Of a stretch of 64,000 bases of DNA, positions 39,295 through 48,053 are shown one piece after another (position 1 is the stretch's first letter; every line of letters starts with the position of its first letter). This DNA is from Pseudomonas arsenicoxydans (lineage in GTDB: Bacteria > Pseudomonadota > Gammaproteobacteria > Pseudomonadales > Pseudomonadaceae): contig NZ_RCZE01000007.1 of the NCBI RefSeq assembly GCF_006438915.1, forward strand, positions 287,525 to 351,524, in the 5' to 3' direction. The position numbers were made by a program, and so were the translations under genes. Below the pieces are notes generated by a model. That model was not told the origin of the DNA, did no database searches, and saw only the letters and a list, made by a program, of their open reading frames with translations.

Positions 39295-39327
39295 AAAAAG
39301 GGCTTACCGGGAGGTAGGCCCTTTTTT
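39295..39327 (+). terminator. Intrinsic terminator of ggt
   Basis: AAAGGGC-TTACC/GGTAG-GCCCTTTTTT hairpin, similar in design to the one at 36088. Confidence 0.93.
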
Positions 39328-39390
39328 ACAGATATCGCATTCTGATCGGCTGTCTCGTGATGCCATTTCCTACACGCAAAGCAATCCTAA

Positions 39391-39486
39391 CTCGATAGAG
39401 TGGAAGCTCATTTTTCCACACTGAAATATGTCGGCACTCACAAACAGTACGACGCAATCGACGCCGACACCGTCGAGATGGAGTAA
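39391..39486 (+). pseudogene. HigB-type toxin remnant (C-terminal end)
   Basis: The in-frame segment ending at the TAA of 39484-39486 reads HFSTLKYVGTHKQYD and AIDADTVEME. This matches the C-terminal end of HigB (RelE-superfamily) mRNA interferases, where GTHxxYDxID is conserved. A stop codon at 39388 and absence of similarity further upstream show that the rest of the toxin is gone. It sits 2 bp before the antitoxin gene, the normal higB-higA layout. Confidence 0.7.
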
Positions 39487-39488
39487 CC

Positions 39489-39860
39489 ATGAATATTCAT
39501 CCGATTCACACCGACGAGGACTACCGTGCGGCGCTGCAAAACGTGTCAGCACTGTTTGACAACGAACCAGAGCCTGGCACGCCTGAGGGTGATTATTTCG
39601 ACATCATGATCACGCTTATCGAAGCTTATGAATCAAGAAATTTTCCGGTCGATTTACCTAATCCAATCGACGCCATCAAATTTCGTATGGAGCAGTCCGG
39701 CTTGTCTGCCTCAGACCTTGCGCCCGCTATTGGCAGGACAAACCGGGTCTATGAAGTACTCAATGGCAAACGCGCCCTGACGCTTCCAATGATCTGGAAA
39801 TTGCATGAGTTGTTCGGGATCCCGGCTGAGAGTCTGATCAAGCCAGTGAAGCAGGCTTGA
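39489..39860 (+). CDS. higA: HigA-type antitoxin, orphan
   Basis: A 123-aa Xre-family antitoxin. The N-terminal part IHTDEDYRAALQNVSALFD and GTPEGDYFDIMITLIEAYE is the toxin-contact region of the HigA2 subfamily; the C-terminal HTH (about 75-115) reads SGLSASDLAPAIGRTNRVYE and GKRALTLPMIWKL. In a complete module it neutralises HigB and represses its own promoter. Here the toxin gene is reduced to its last codons, so the antitoxin may persist as a DNA-binding regulator or as protection against related toxins. Confidence 0.88.
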   Translation: MNIHPIHTDEDYRAALQNVSALFDNEPEPGTPEGDYFDIMITLIEAYESRNFPVDLPNPIDAIKFRMEQSGLSASDLAPAIGRTNRVYEVLNGKRALTLPMIWKLHELFGIPAESLIKPVKQA

Positions 39861-39884
39861 TCAGTCCTCATCCCACTTCTGAAA

Positions 39885-40289
39885 TCAGGCCGGCACACCC
39901 AAAATAATATGCGACGCCTTGATCACCGCCGTCGCACTCACGCCCGGCGCCAGTCCCAGTTCCGCAACCGCTTCACGGGTAACGATCGAATAGACTTCGC
40001 TGCCGCCATCCAGCTTGATCACCACTTCGGCGTTCACCGCGCCATCAGTGACGCTGGTGACCTTGCCTTCCAGGCAATTACGCGCCGAAAGGCGGATGTC
40101 GCTGGACTCGGTCATCAGCATGACCCACGGTGCCTTCACCAGTGCGACCGCTTCCTTGCCGACCGCCAGGCCCAGGCTTTTCACGCTCTCCATGGTGACC
40201 ACGGCGACCAGCTCGTTGCCGCCGGAGAGTTTCAGCGTATGACGCAACGACGCGCTTACAGGGCCACGCTTTAATCCCATCGCAAACAT
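39885..40289 (-). CDS. TOBE/Mop-domain molybdate-binding protein
   Basis: A 134-aa protein with two TOBE (Mop) repeats, each carrying a GPVSASL/GAVNAEVVIKLDGG strand and an ESVKSLGL.VGKEAVALVKAPWV-like half; the second starts RLSARNCLEGKV. Such molbindins store molybdate or tungstate in the cytoplasm. The first repeat lacks the SARNxxxG strand that opens the second, so the N-terminus seems shorter than typical two-Mop proteins; ATG 40289 or 40280 are possible starts. It lies 5 bp after ddlA on the same strand. Confidence 0.8.
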   Translation of the reverse strand: MFAMGLKRGPVSASLRHTLKLSGGNELVAVVTMESVKSLGLAVGKEAVALVKAPWVMLMTESSDIRLSARNCLEGKVTSVTDGAVNAEVVIKLDGGSEVYSIVTREAVAELGLAPGVSATAVIKASHIILGVPA

Positions 40290-40294
40290 GCAGC

Positions 40295-41389
40295 CTAGCG
40301 CGTGATTTTCAGCGCCTGTCGCGCCTTGTGTTTCTCCAACGCCAGATCGATCAACCGGCTGACCAGCTCGCTGTAGGTCATGCCGGTGGCCTGCCAGAGT
40401 TTGGGGTACATGCTGATCCGGGTGAAACCGGGCAGCGAATTGATCTCATTGATCAGCACTTCGCCGTTGTCGGTGAGAAACATATCGACCCGCGCCAGCC
40501 CGGAGCAGCCGAGCACCTGGAATGCCTCGACGGCCAATGCCCGAATGCGTTCGCTGGACTCGACACTGATGTTAGCCGGCACTACAACCTGCGCCGCCTG
40601 GGCGTCGATGTATTTGCTGTCGTATGAATAGAAACCGCTACTCACCACGATTTCGCCACAACCGCTGGCGATGGCGTCTTCGTTGCCGAGCACGGCGCAT
40701 TCGATCTCACGGCCACTGACGGCGGATTCGATCAGCACTTTTTCGTCGAAACCCAGGGCCAGCTCCACGGCCGCCTGGTACTCGGCTTCGTCATTGACCT
40801 TGCTCACGCCCACGGATGAGCCCTGGTTCGCCGGTTTGACGAACAGCGGCAGGCCGAGTTTGCCCTGCACTTCGGCGAATCCGGTACGCGCTGACGTGAC
40901 GCGGTTCAGGGTGACGAACGGCGTCACCGCCAACCCGGCGTCGCGCAGCAAGCGTTTACTGATGTCCTTGTCCATGCACACCGCCGAACCGAGCACGTCG
41001 GAGCCGACAAAGGGCAGGTCGGCCATGCGCAACAGGCCTTGCAGGCAACCGTCTTCACCCAGGGTGCCGTGGACAATCGGGAAGATCACATCGACGTGCC
41101 CAAGCAGTTCCTGACCGGTGGTTTCCACCAATTGCTGACTGACTTTGCCCGGCACCACGGCCAGTTCACGATTGGACTGGTTGAGGGCGATCAGGGCCGG
41201 GTTTTCCTGATTGAGCAGGAAGTTCGAAGGGTCGTTGAGGTGCCAGTGGCCTTGCTTGTCGATGCCGATCAGCACTGGCTCGAAGCGCGCGCGGTCCAGC
41301 GCATCGACAATGTTCTTCGCCGATTGCAGCGACACTTCGTGCTCCGCCGAACGACCACCAAAAATAATCCCTACCCGCAATTTGCTCAT
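40295..41389 (-). CDS. ddlA: D-alanine--D-alanine ligase A
   Basis: Joins two D-alanines with ATP for peptidoglycan precursors. The 364-aa protein opens VGIIFGGRSAEHEVSLQSAK, has FPIVHGTLGEDGCLQGLLRM, the ATP-grasp segments KPANQGSSVGVSKV and EREIECAVLGN-like ESAVSGREIECAVLG, and the C-terminal INEINSLPGFTRISMYPKLW. Length and motifs match the DdlA type, not the shorter DdlB found in the mra/dcw cluster. It stands apart from other cell-wall genes and precedes the TOBE gene. Confidence 0.95.
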   Translation of the reverse strand: MSKLRVGIIFGGRSAEHEVSLQSAKNIVDALDRARFEPVLIGIDKQGHWHLNDPSNFLLNQENPALIALNQSNRELAVVPGKVSQQLVETTGQELLGHVDVIFPIVHGTLGEDGCLQGLLRMADLPFVGSDVLGSAVCMDKDISKRLLRDAGLAVTPFVTLNRVTSARTGFAEVQGKLGLPLFVKPANQGSSVGVSKVNDEAEYQAAVELALGFDEKVLIESAVSGREIECAVLGNEDAIASGCGEIVVSSGFYSYDSKYIDAQAAQVVVPANISVESSERIRALAVEAFQVLGCSGLARVDMFLTDNGEVLINEINSLPGFTRISMYPKLWQATGMTYSELVSRLIDLALEKHKARQALKITR

Positions 41390-41548
41390 TCAAAACACCT
41401 CAACGATTGGCCACGCGCCGAACAGCAGAGAGAACCTTGCAACATTCGCCCACGGTTTTCCACCCGTCCAAAGGGTTTAATCGGCGAGCAGACAGCCCGT
41501 CGGTCACTGGGGTAACGTGTTCTTCATTACGTTCAAGACACCCACACC

Positions 41549-42361
41549 ATGGCCAAGCAAACGCCTCCCATCGACTGGTTCCACCGCGCGCCCGACGTGG
41601 GCGGCCTGCAACGTTTCGAAGCGTTTTTTGCAGGCCATGGCTACGACCTTCATCGTCACGACACCTACGCCATCGGTCGAACCCTGGCCGGCGTGCAGAG
41701 TTTTCAGTACCGCGGCGGATGGCGCCACAGCCTGCCGGGCGGGACGCTGGTGTTGCATCCGGACGAAGTCCACGATGGCGAGGCCGGCACCGAGGCCGGG
41801 TTCAAATACCGGATGATGTACATCGAACCGGCACTGATCCAGCAGATGCTCGGCGGGCAACCACTGCCTTTCATCAAGACCGGATTGTCGACCGACCCTC
41901 GCCTGTTCGCCGCCACCGACGTGCTGTTGCGCAGCCTGGATTGCCCCCTCGATCCTTTGGAGGAACAGGACGCGCTGTACGATCTGGCGCAGGCTCTGAG
42001 CAGCGTTTCGGGAACAACTTCCGCCCGCTACCAGAGCTTCGACTACGTGGCTGCGGAGCGTGCGCGGGAGTTCATTCACAGCGCACTGGATCGCACCGTG
42101 ACACTGGAGGAACTGGCGCATCACAGCGGTCGTGATCGCTGGAGCCTGTCACGGGACTTTCGCCTGTTGTTCGGCACCAGCCCTTATCGATACCTGACCA
42201 TGCGGCGCCTGGACCTGGTGCGCTCGCTGTTGATCCAGGGCCAGTCGCTGGTCAGCGCCGCGTTGATTGCCGGCTTCACCGATCAAAGCCACATGACCCG
42301 CCAATTCAGCAAAACCTACGGTCTGTCGCCCGCCCGCTGGATGAAAATGCACCGTCGCTGA
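41549..42361 (+). CDS. AraC-family transcriptional regulator
   Basis: A 270-aa regulator with an N-terminal cupin-like sensor (HDTYAIGRTLAGVQSFQYRG, LVLHPDEVHDGEAG) and a C-terminal double HTH (about 175-265): TLEELAHHSGRDRWSLSRDF and SLVSAALIAGFTDQSHMTRQ with the signature FSKTYGLSPARW. The inducer is unknown. It is convergent with nothing nearby and is followed by the cupin gene on the same strand after 76 bp, which may be a target. Confidence 0.92.
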   Translation: MAKQTPPIDWFHRAPDVGGLQRFEAFFAGHGYDLHRHDTYAIGRTLAGVQSFQYRGGWRHSLPGGTLVLHPDEVHDGEAGTEAGFKYRMMYIEPALIQQMLGGQPLPFIKTGLSTDPRLFAATDVLLRSLDCPLDPLEEQDALYDLAQALSSVSGTTSARYQSFDYVAAERAREFIHSALDRTVTLEELAHHSGRDRWSLSRDFRLLFGTSPYRYLTMRRLDLVRSLLIQGQSLVSAALIAGFTDQSHMTRQFSKTYGLSPARWMKMHRR

Positions 42362-42437
42362 GCCACGCACAATCGTACAAGAAGCAGACCTGAGCGCTGG
42401 TTATCGTGGGTTCACGGTCAACCACGGGAGACGCTTC

Positions 42438-42806
42438 ATGTCCGCTTACAAAAGCCTGAACTTTGCTGAAAAAATCGCCCACATCGACGCACACTGGGCG
42501 CCTCGGGTCATCGCCGAAATGAACGACTACCAGTTCAAAGTGGTGAAGTTGTTGGGGGATTTCATCTGGCATGACCATCTGGAAACCGATGAAACCTTCA
42601 TCGTGCTCGAAGGCCAGTTACGCCTCGAGTTTCGTGACGGTTTCGTGTTGGTCAACGCAGGCGAAATGGTCGTGGTGCCCAAAGGGGTCGAGCACAAACC
42701 ATCCGCCGAGCAGGAAGTGAAGCTGCTGCTGATCGAACCCAAAGGCGTACTGAACACCGGCAGTGAAGGCGGTGAACGCACGGCGGTCAATGACGTGTGG
42801 GTGTGA
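42438..42806 (+). CDS. Cupin-domain protein
   Basis: A 122-aa single-cupin protein. The metal-binding motif is visible as FIWHDHLETDETFIVLEG (two His and a Glu) and the second motif as VVVPKGVEHKPSAEQ (His). Such small cupins can be isomerases, epimerases or dioxygenases, or only bind ligands; sequence alone does not decide. An AGACGCTTC stretch, without a strong ribosome site, precedes the ATG. It ends 4 bp before the convergent flavin reductase gene. Confidence 0.87.
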   Translation: MSAYKSLNFAEKIAHIDAHWAPRVIAEMNDYQFKVVKLLGDFIWHDHLETDETFIVLEGQLRLEFRDGFVLVNAGEMVVVPKGVEHKPSAEQEVKLLLIEPKGVLNTGSEGGERTAVNDVWV

Positions 42807-42810
42807 GGCG

Positions 42811-43407
42811 TTACGCCAGTGTCTTGCCGTCCACCGGGTCGCCAATCATCAGGAAATGCCCGCCCGCGACATGGTGCAAGGTGCGCAAGGCGTCATGCCC
42901 TTCGAAGTGCCAACGGCCGTCGCTGAAGACCCGATCATCCGCCTGGGCGGCAATCACTTCGGCCAGGAACAGGTCGTATTGCTGATGATTGGTGGGCTCT
43001 GGCAGCAGTCGACATTCCAGCCACGCCACGCAGCCCTCGAGCATAGGAGCATCGATCAGCTCACCGCTGAACGTTTGCAAACCATAAGCCTGGAACTTGT
43101 CCTGGCCTTGGCCCTGGGTCAATTCCAGGCCTGACGTCGAGCCAACGGTCTGGGTGATATCCGCCTGAGCGACGCAGGGCACGTTCAGGACGAAGGTGCC
43201 CGAGGCTTCGAGCAGTTGCCGGGTCCAGGTGGACTTGTCCAGCACCAGGGCAATTTTCGGCGGCTCGAAATCCAGCGGCATGGCCCAGGCAGCGGCCATG
43301 ATATTGCGCTGGCCATCATGGGCGGCGCTCACCAGTACGGTCGGCCCGTGATTGAGCAGGCGATAAGCCTTGGACAAAGGAACCGGGCGGCGGTGGGAAA
43401 CGCTCAT
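42811..43407 (-). CDS. Flavin reductase-family protein
   Basis: A 198-aa FMN-binding split-barrel protein (DIM6/NTAB, flavin reductase-like). VLVSAAHDGQRNIMAAAWAMPLDFEPPKIA is the flavin site and FVLNVPC is the conserved strand after it (quoted in two parts of the N-terminal 100 residues). The group includes NAD(P)H:FMN reductases and flavoredoxins. It is a single gene, convergent with the cupin gene and followed upstream by the chemoreceptor reading the other way round the 57-bp gap. Confidence 0.87.
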   Translation of the reverse strand: MSVSHRRPVPLSKAYRLLNHGPTVLVSAAHDGQRNIMAAAWAMPLDFEPPKIALVLDKSTWTRQLLEASGTFVLNVPCVAQADITQTVGSTSGLELTQGQGQDKFQAYGLQTFSGELIDAPMLEGCVAWLECRLLPEPTNHQQYDLFLAEVIAAQADDRVFSDGRWHFEGHDALRTLHHVAGGHFLMIGDPVDGKTLA

Positions 43408-43464
43408 GGTGTCTGCTCCAGGGAAAAGAGCCGATTGTAGCTATTTCCACCGCGATGGCGGGCA

Positions 43465-44781
43465 TCAAGTCGCCAGTTGATTGGCAAACTGACCGACCGC
43501 GTTCACCACTTTCTGCGCACCGTCCTGAATCTCGACGATCACCGTGCCGGCTTCCGCCGCCAGCGCCAGGCCTTGTTCTGCCTGAAGCTTGCCGTCGGTC
43601 ATCAGGGCCACGGCATTGCGCGCCATTTCCTGGTTCTGACGCACGACACCGACGATCTCATCGGTGGCCTGGCTGGTGCGAGAGGCCAACTGCCGGACCT
43701 CGTCCGCGACCACAGCAAAGCCCCTGCCCTGTTCGCCTGCACGAGCCGCTTCGATGGCCGCGTTGAGCGCCAGCAAGTTGGTCTGCTCAGCGATGCCGCT
43801 GATGGTTTTGACGATGGTGCCAATCACCAGCGATTGCTCGTTCAAGGCCTCGATGCCATCGCCAGCCGTCTGCATATGCTTGGCCAGGTCGCGCATCACG
43901 TCCACCGCCTGAGTCACCACGGCCGTACCGCGCTGGGCGCTTTGGTCGGTTTGCTGAGAAGTGCTGTAGGCAATGTTGGCCGCTTCGGAAACGGCGTTTT
44001 CCTGATTGACCTGATCGGTGATCACGGTGGCGAACTTCACCACTTTGTAGAGCTTGTTGTTAGCGTCGACCACCGGGTTGTAGGACGCTTCCAGCCAGAC
44101 CCTACGACCATGGCTGTCGACGCGTTTGAAACGGCCGGCGACAAATTCACCGGCATTCAGGCGTCGCCAGAAATTCTGATACTCGGCGCTGCTGGCCTCC
44201 TGCGGTTCACAGAACGTACGGTGATGTTTGCCCTTGATCTGCGCGAGGCTGTAACCCATGCCGCTGAGGAAACGGTCGTTGGCCGTCAGCACATTGCCAT
44301 CGAGGTCGAACTCGATCACCGCCGTCGAACGCACCAGCGCGCCGATCAGGTTTTCGTGCTCACGGGACGCTTCGATGGTGCGGGTCAGGTCGCTGGAGTA
44401 AATCGAGAAGTGTTTGATTCGCCCGTCCGCCGAGCGCACCGGCTGCACAATCGAACGCAACCATGCTTCCTTGCCATTACCACGCAGCAAACGCACGGCG
44501 CCGGCGAAATGCTCGCCACGGGTCAGCGCGTTCTGGAAGCGGCGGTGGAATTCGTCGGATTTGACATGGACCGGGACGATCTCGTCGATGTTCCGGCCCA
44601 CCAGGTCACCGCTCTTGTAGAACATTTCACCCAGGAAGTTCTGGTTGGCCGATTGAATCCGGCCATCGGGTTCAAGGGTCAGGACCAGCATCTCGCTTTC
44701 CAGACTGTCCTTCACTTGCTGAAGGCTGGAGAGTTCTTCGCGAAGAGCCGACAGCTCCTGCTTCAAGCGTTTGTTGAACAT
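43465..44781 (-). CDS. Soluble PAS-PAS chemoreceptor (BdlA-like)
   Basis: A 438-aa cytoplasmic methyl-accepting protein with no membrane helix. PAS1 covers about 30-130 (TLEPDGRIQSANQNFLGEMF), PAS2 about 145-250 (DLDGNVLTANDRFLSGMGYS) and the receptor signalling domain the C-terminal part, with EQTNLLALNAAIEAARAGEQ and the VVADEVRQLASRTSQ continuation. The arrangement equals P. aeruginosa BdlA, a biofilm-dispersal regulator, and Aer-type redox sensors. ATG 44781 (MFNKRLKQEL) matches homologues; ATG 44817 would add 12 residues. Confidence 0.92.
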   Translation of the reverse strand: MFNKRLKQELSALREELSSLQQVKDSLESEMLVLTLEPDGRIQSANQNFLGEMFYKSGDLVGRNIDEIVPVHVKSDEFHRRFQNALTRGEHFAGAVRLLRGNGKEAWLRSIVQPVRSADGRIKHFSIYSSDLTRTIEASREHENLIGALVRSTAVIEFDLDGNVLTANDRFLSGMGYSLAQIKGKHHRTFCEPQEASSAEYQNFWRRLNAGEFVAGRFKRVDSHGRRVWLEASYNPVVDANNKLYKVVKFATVITDQVNQENAVSEAANIAYSTSQQTDQSAQRGTAVVTQAVDVMRDLAKHMQTAGDGIEALNEQSLVIGTIVKTISGIAEQTNLLALNAAIEAARAGEQGRGFAVVADEVRQLASRTSQATDEIVGVVRQNQEMARNAVALMTDGKLQAEQGLALAAEAGTVIVEIQDGAQKVVNAVGQFANQLAT

Positions 44782-44902
44782 GGGAAAGCACCGATGGACT
44801 GGGAGAGAAAGCGACATTCAGCCTAGCCATCGGCGGTACGAAACTTTTCTGAAGCGTGTTTCAGGGTTGTCCTACAAAAATAGTTGCCGTATCAACCGGC
44901 GA

Positions 44903-46216
44903 TTACATTGCGCCAGCGGTCGCGCAATGGCCGGCTCTGGGCAGGCGTGCGCCAAAGTACGCCGCGCTGCCCACACCCACCGCGCCCATGACCGCACAGA
45001 AGATCACGCAGATCCACGGGCTCCACGGCATCAGACCAATCAACAACAGCGGTGTGATGCTTGCCCACGCGGCATAGGCAATGTTGTAGGTGAAGGAAAT
45101 CCCCGAGACGCGAACCCGCGCCGGGAACAGGCTGACCATTACCGACGGCACGGCGCCGACCACGCCGCAGCTCAGTCCGGCAATTGCGTAGGCCAAGCCG
45201 ATCCAATTGCCCCCGGTGATCAGGCAGCCGTAAAGCACGCCAATCCCCATCGGCAGCAGCAGGCTATAGAGCATGACCGTGCGCCAGCCGCCGATACGGT
45301 CGACCAGCAACCCGGCGAGCACGCAGCCGATGTTCAGGAACACGATGCCCAACGCACTCAGGGCGAAGGTGTGGCTGGCAGTCATGCCGAAGGTTTTCTG
45401 CATCATGGTCGGGGTGATGACGACAAACACGACCACCGCCGAGGTCAGCACACAGGTGAGGATCATCGCCGGCAACATCGCCAGACGATGCTCACGCAGG
45501 ACCGTGCGCAGCGGCAGTTCGACGGCGGCATCGCGCTGGGCCTGCATCGCCATGAACACCGGGGTTTCACTGAGCCAGCGACGCAACCAGACGCCGATCA
45601 CCCCGAACACACCGCCCAGGAGGAACGGATAACGCCAGGCGAAATCCAGAATCTCCGCCGGGGTGAACGCTTGCGCGAGAAAGGTCGCCGTCAGCGCGCC
45701 AATCAGGTAGCCAAAGGTCAGCCCGGCTTGCAGGAACCCGAGGGCATACCCGCGATGCCCGGCCGGCGCGTGTTCGGCGACGAACACCCAGGCGCTCGGC
45801 ACTTCACCGCCCACCGCCGCGCCTTGCAGGACACGTAACGCCAACAGCAGCAGCGGTGCCCAATAGCCGATCTGCGCGTAGGTCGGCATGATCCCGATCA
45901 GCAGGCACGGCAGCGCCATCATCAGGATGCTCAAGCTGAAGACTTTCTTGCGCCCCAGCCGATCGGCGAAATGCGCCATCAGAATCCCGCCCAATGGGCG
46001 CGCCAGATAACCGGTGACGAAAATCCCGAAGCTTTGCAGCAGGCGCAGCCATTCGGGCATTTCCGGTGGGAAGAACAGTTGGCTGAGGGTCAGGGCGAAG
46101 AACACGAAAATGATGAAATCGTAGATTTCCAGCGCGCCGCCAAGGGCCGCAAGGCCGAGGGTCTTGTAATCCGAGCGGGTAAAAGGCGTCGGGCGCGAAG
46201 GGGTGTTGGCAGTCAT
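44903..46216 (-). CDS. MFS metabolite:proton symporter
   Basis: A 437-aa, 12-helix transporter of the metabolite:H+ symporter family (ProP/citrate/shikimate type). Family marks are LGGALEIYDFIIFVFFA (helix 1 with acidic residue), ARPLGGILMAHFADRLGRKK (loop 2-3 signature), GGEVPSAWVFVAEHAP and SETPVF. The substrate is probably an organic acid or betaine-like compound. ATG 46216 (MTANTPSRP) is chosen over 46255 as the latter adds a non-conserved Cys-containing stretch. It is divergent from the AtoE-type transporter across 200 bp, which shows no other clear feature. Confidence 0.9.
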   Translation of the reverse strand: MTANTPSRPTPFTRSDYKTLGLAALGGALEIYDFIIFVFFALTLSQLFFPPEMPEWLRLLQSFGIFVTGYLARPLGGILMAHFADRLGRKKVFSLSILMMALPCLLIGIMPTYAQIGYWAPLLLLALRVLQGAAVGGEVPSAWVFVAEHAPAGHRGYALGFLQAGLTFGYLIGALTATFLAQAFTPAEILDFAWRYPFLLGGVFGVIGVWLRRWLSETPVFMAMQAQRDAAVELPLRTVLREHRLAMLPAMILTCVLTSAVVVFVVITPTMMQKTFGMTASHTFALSALGIVFLNIGCVLAGLLVDRIGGWRTVMLYSLLLPMGIGVLYGCLITGGNWIGLAYAIAGLSCGVVGAVPSVMVSLFPARVRVSGISFTYNIAYAAWASITPLLLIGLMPWSPWICVIFCAVMGAVGVGSAAYFGARLPRAGHCATAGAM

Positions 46217-46416
46217 GAAAAGAACTCTGCAGCCGGTAAAAACCAAGGCGCCCATGGTCTACGCAAACGCGTCCATGGACAAGCCGTTAGACCATAGTCC
46301 TGTTTTGGTAAAACTTCGTCACAAAACACGACAGGTTGATTTACTGTTGGCGTCTGTCCAGACGGGCCTTTGCAGCCCGAAAGACCACAACAAACATAAA
46401 AATTCGAGGTACACCC

Positions 46417-47835
46417 GTGGCCGCTGCTATCGAAGATACCCGCTCCGCCCGCTTTGCCCTGCGCTGCTCAAGTTTTGCCGAACGCTGGTTCCCCGACTCC
46501 TGGGTATTTGCCGCGTTGGCGGTGATCATCGTTGCCGTCGCCACCCTGTTCATGGGCGCCAAACCGACTGACGCCGCCATGGCGTTCGGCGACGGGTTCT
46601 GGAGCCTGATCCCGTTCACCATGCAAATGGCGTTCGTGGTCATCGGTGGCTACGTCGTCGCCGCCTCGCCACCCGCCGTGAAACTCATCGATCGCCTGGC
46701 CCGGATCCCGAAAAACGGTCGCTCGGCCGTGGCGTGGGTCGCCTTGATTTCCATGGTCGCCTCACTGCTGAACTGGGGCTTGTCGCTGGTGTTTGGCGGT
46801 TTGCTGGTGCGCGCCCTCGCCCGCCGCGTCGATCTGAAAATGGATTACCGTGCCGCCGGTGCAGCGGCTTATCTGGGGCTAGGCGCGGTGTGGGCCCTGG
46901 GCCTGTCGTCGTCGGCCGCCCAGTTGCAAGCCAACCCGGCCAGCCTGCCGCCGTCGATCCTGTCGATCACCGGGGTCATTCCGTTCACCCAAACGATCTT
47001 TCTGTGGCAGTCCGGCGTGATGCTGCTGGCGCTGATCGTGGTCTCGCTGATCATCGCCTACGCCACCGCGCCAGGCCCTAACACCGCCCGTGACGCCAAA
47101 GCCTGCGGCATCGACCCAAGCTTCAATCTGCCGCCATTGGCCCCGCGCACCCGCCCTGGCGAATGGCTGGAACACAGCCCTCTGCTGACCCTTTTGCTGG
47201 TGGCACTCGCGGCGGGCTGGCTGTTCCACGAGTTTTCGACCAAACCGGCGATTAGCGCCATTTCCGGGCTGAACACCTACAACTTCCTGTTCCTGATGCT
47301 CGGCGCATTGCTGCACTGGCGTCCCCGCAGCTTCCTCGATGCCGTGGCCCGCGCAGTCCCGACCACCACGGGCGTGCTGATCCAGTTCCCGCTGTACGGC
47401 TCGATCGCTGCGCTGATGACCACAGTCAAAGGCACTGACGCTCAGACCCTCGCGCACCACATCTCGACCTTCTTCGTCAGCATCGCCACCCACGATACTT
47501 ATGCGCTGCTGATGGGCGTGTACTCGGCGATTCTCGGTTTCTTCATCCCTTCCGGCGGCGGCAAGTGGATCATTGAAGCGCCGTACGTCATGCAAGTCGC
47601 CACCGACCTGAACTACCACCTGGGCTGGGCCGTACAGATTTACAACGCAGCCGAAGCGCTGCCGAACCTGATCAACCCGTTCTACATGCTGCCGCTGCTG
47701 GGCGTGCTCGGGCTGAAGGCGCGGGACTTGATCGGGTTCTCGTTCGTGCAATTGCTGGTGCACACACCGCTGGTGCTGTTTCTGCTGTGGGCGCTGGGGA
47801 CGACGTTGACGTATACGGCGCCGGTGATGCCTTAA
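46417..47835 (+). CDS. atoE: Short-chain fatty acid transporter (AtoE family)
   Basis: A 472-aa integral membrane protein with about 12 predicted helices. Characteristic AtoE blocks are SFAERWFPDSWVFAALAVII, PFTMQMAFVVIGGYVVAASP, SLLNWGLSLVFGGLLVR and FFIPSGGGKWIIEAPYVM. It should import short-chain fatty acids such as acetoacetate or butyrate. The start is GTG at 46417 after CGAGGT; the frame open back to 46336 lacks similarity. It is monocistronic, with a REPIN downstream. Confidence 0.92.
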   Translation: MAAAIEDTRSARFALRCSSFAERWFPDSWVFAALAVIIVAVATLFMGAKPTDAAMAFGDGFWSLIPFTMQMAFVVIGGYVVAASPPAVKLIDRLARIPKNGRSAVAWVALISMVASLLNWGLSLVFGGLLVRALARRVDLKMDYRAAGAAAYLGLGAVWALGLSSSAAQLQANPASLPPSILSITGVIPFTQTIFLWQSGVMLLALIVVSLIIAYATAPGPNTARDAKACGIDPSFNLPPLAPRTRPGEWLEHSPLLTLLLVALAAGWLFHEFSTKPAISAISGLNTYNFLFLMLGALLHWRPRSFLDAVARAVPTTTGVLIQFPLYGSIAALMTTVKGTDAQTLAHHISTFFVSIATHDTYALLMGVYSAILGFFIPSGGGKWIIEAPYVMQVATDLNYHLGWAVQIYNAAEALPNLINPFYMLPLLGVLGLKARDLIGFSFVQLLVHTPLVLFLLWALGTTLTYTAPVMP

Positions 47836-47865
47836 CCCCCGATCCATCAAACACCATAAAACAAC

Positions 47866-47954
47866 TGTAGGAGCGAGCCTGCTCGCGATAGCGGTAGTCC
47901 ATCCAGCATTGATGTGACTGCCAAACCGCTATCGCGAGCAGGCTCACTCCTACA
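47866..47954. repeat. REPIN of the TGTAGGAGCGAGCCTGCTCGCGA class
   Basis: Arms TGTAGGAGCGAGCCTGCTCG (47866) and its inverse ending at 47954, each with an adjoining ATAGCGGT/ACCGCTAT block. This is a different REP family from those at 10308 and 22953. Confidence 0.9.
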
Positions 47955-48053
47955 AGAGCTTTGCTGCACTCAAGACCGTAACCCTTCTGTCACATCCCGC
48001 TGCTAGCGTCCGCCGAAACATATTGCAACAAACTCAGCTAAACGGGACGTGGC

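Noticed and set aside
47987..48005. Pho box upstream of the acid phosphatase
   Set aside because: Only one good CTGTCAC half is present; the second half 11 bp later matches poorly, so a PhoB site is not supported.
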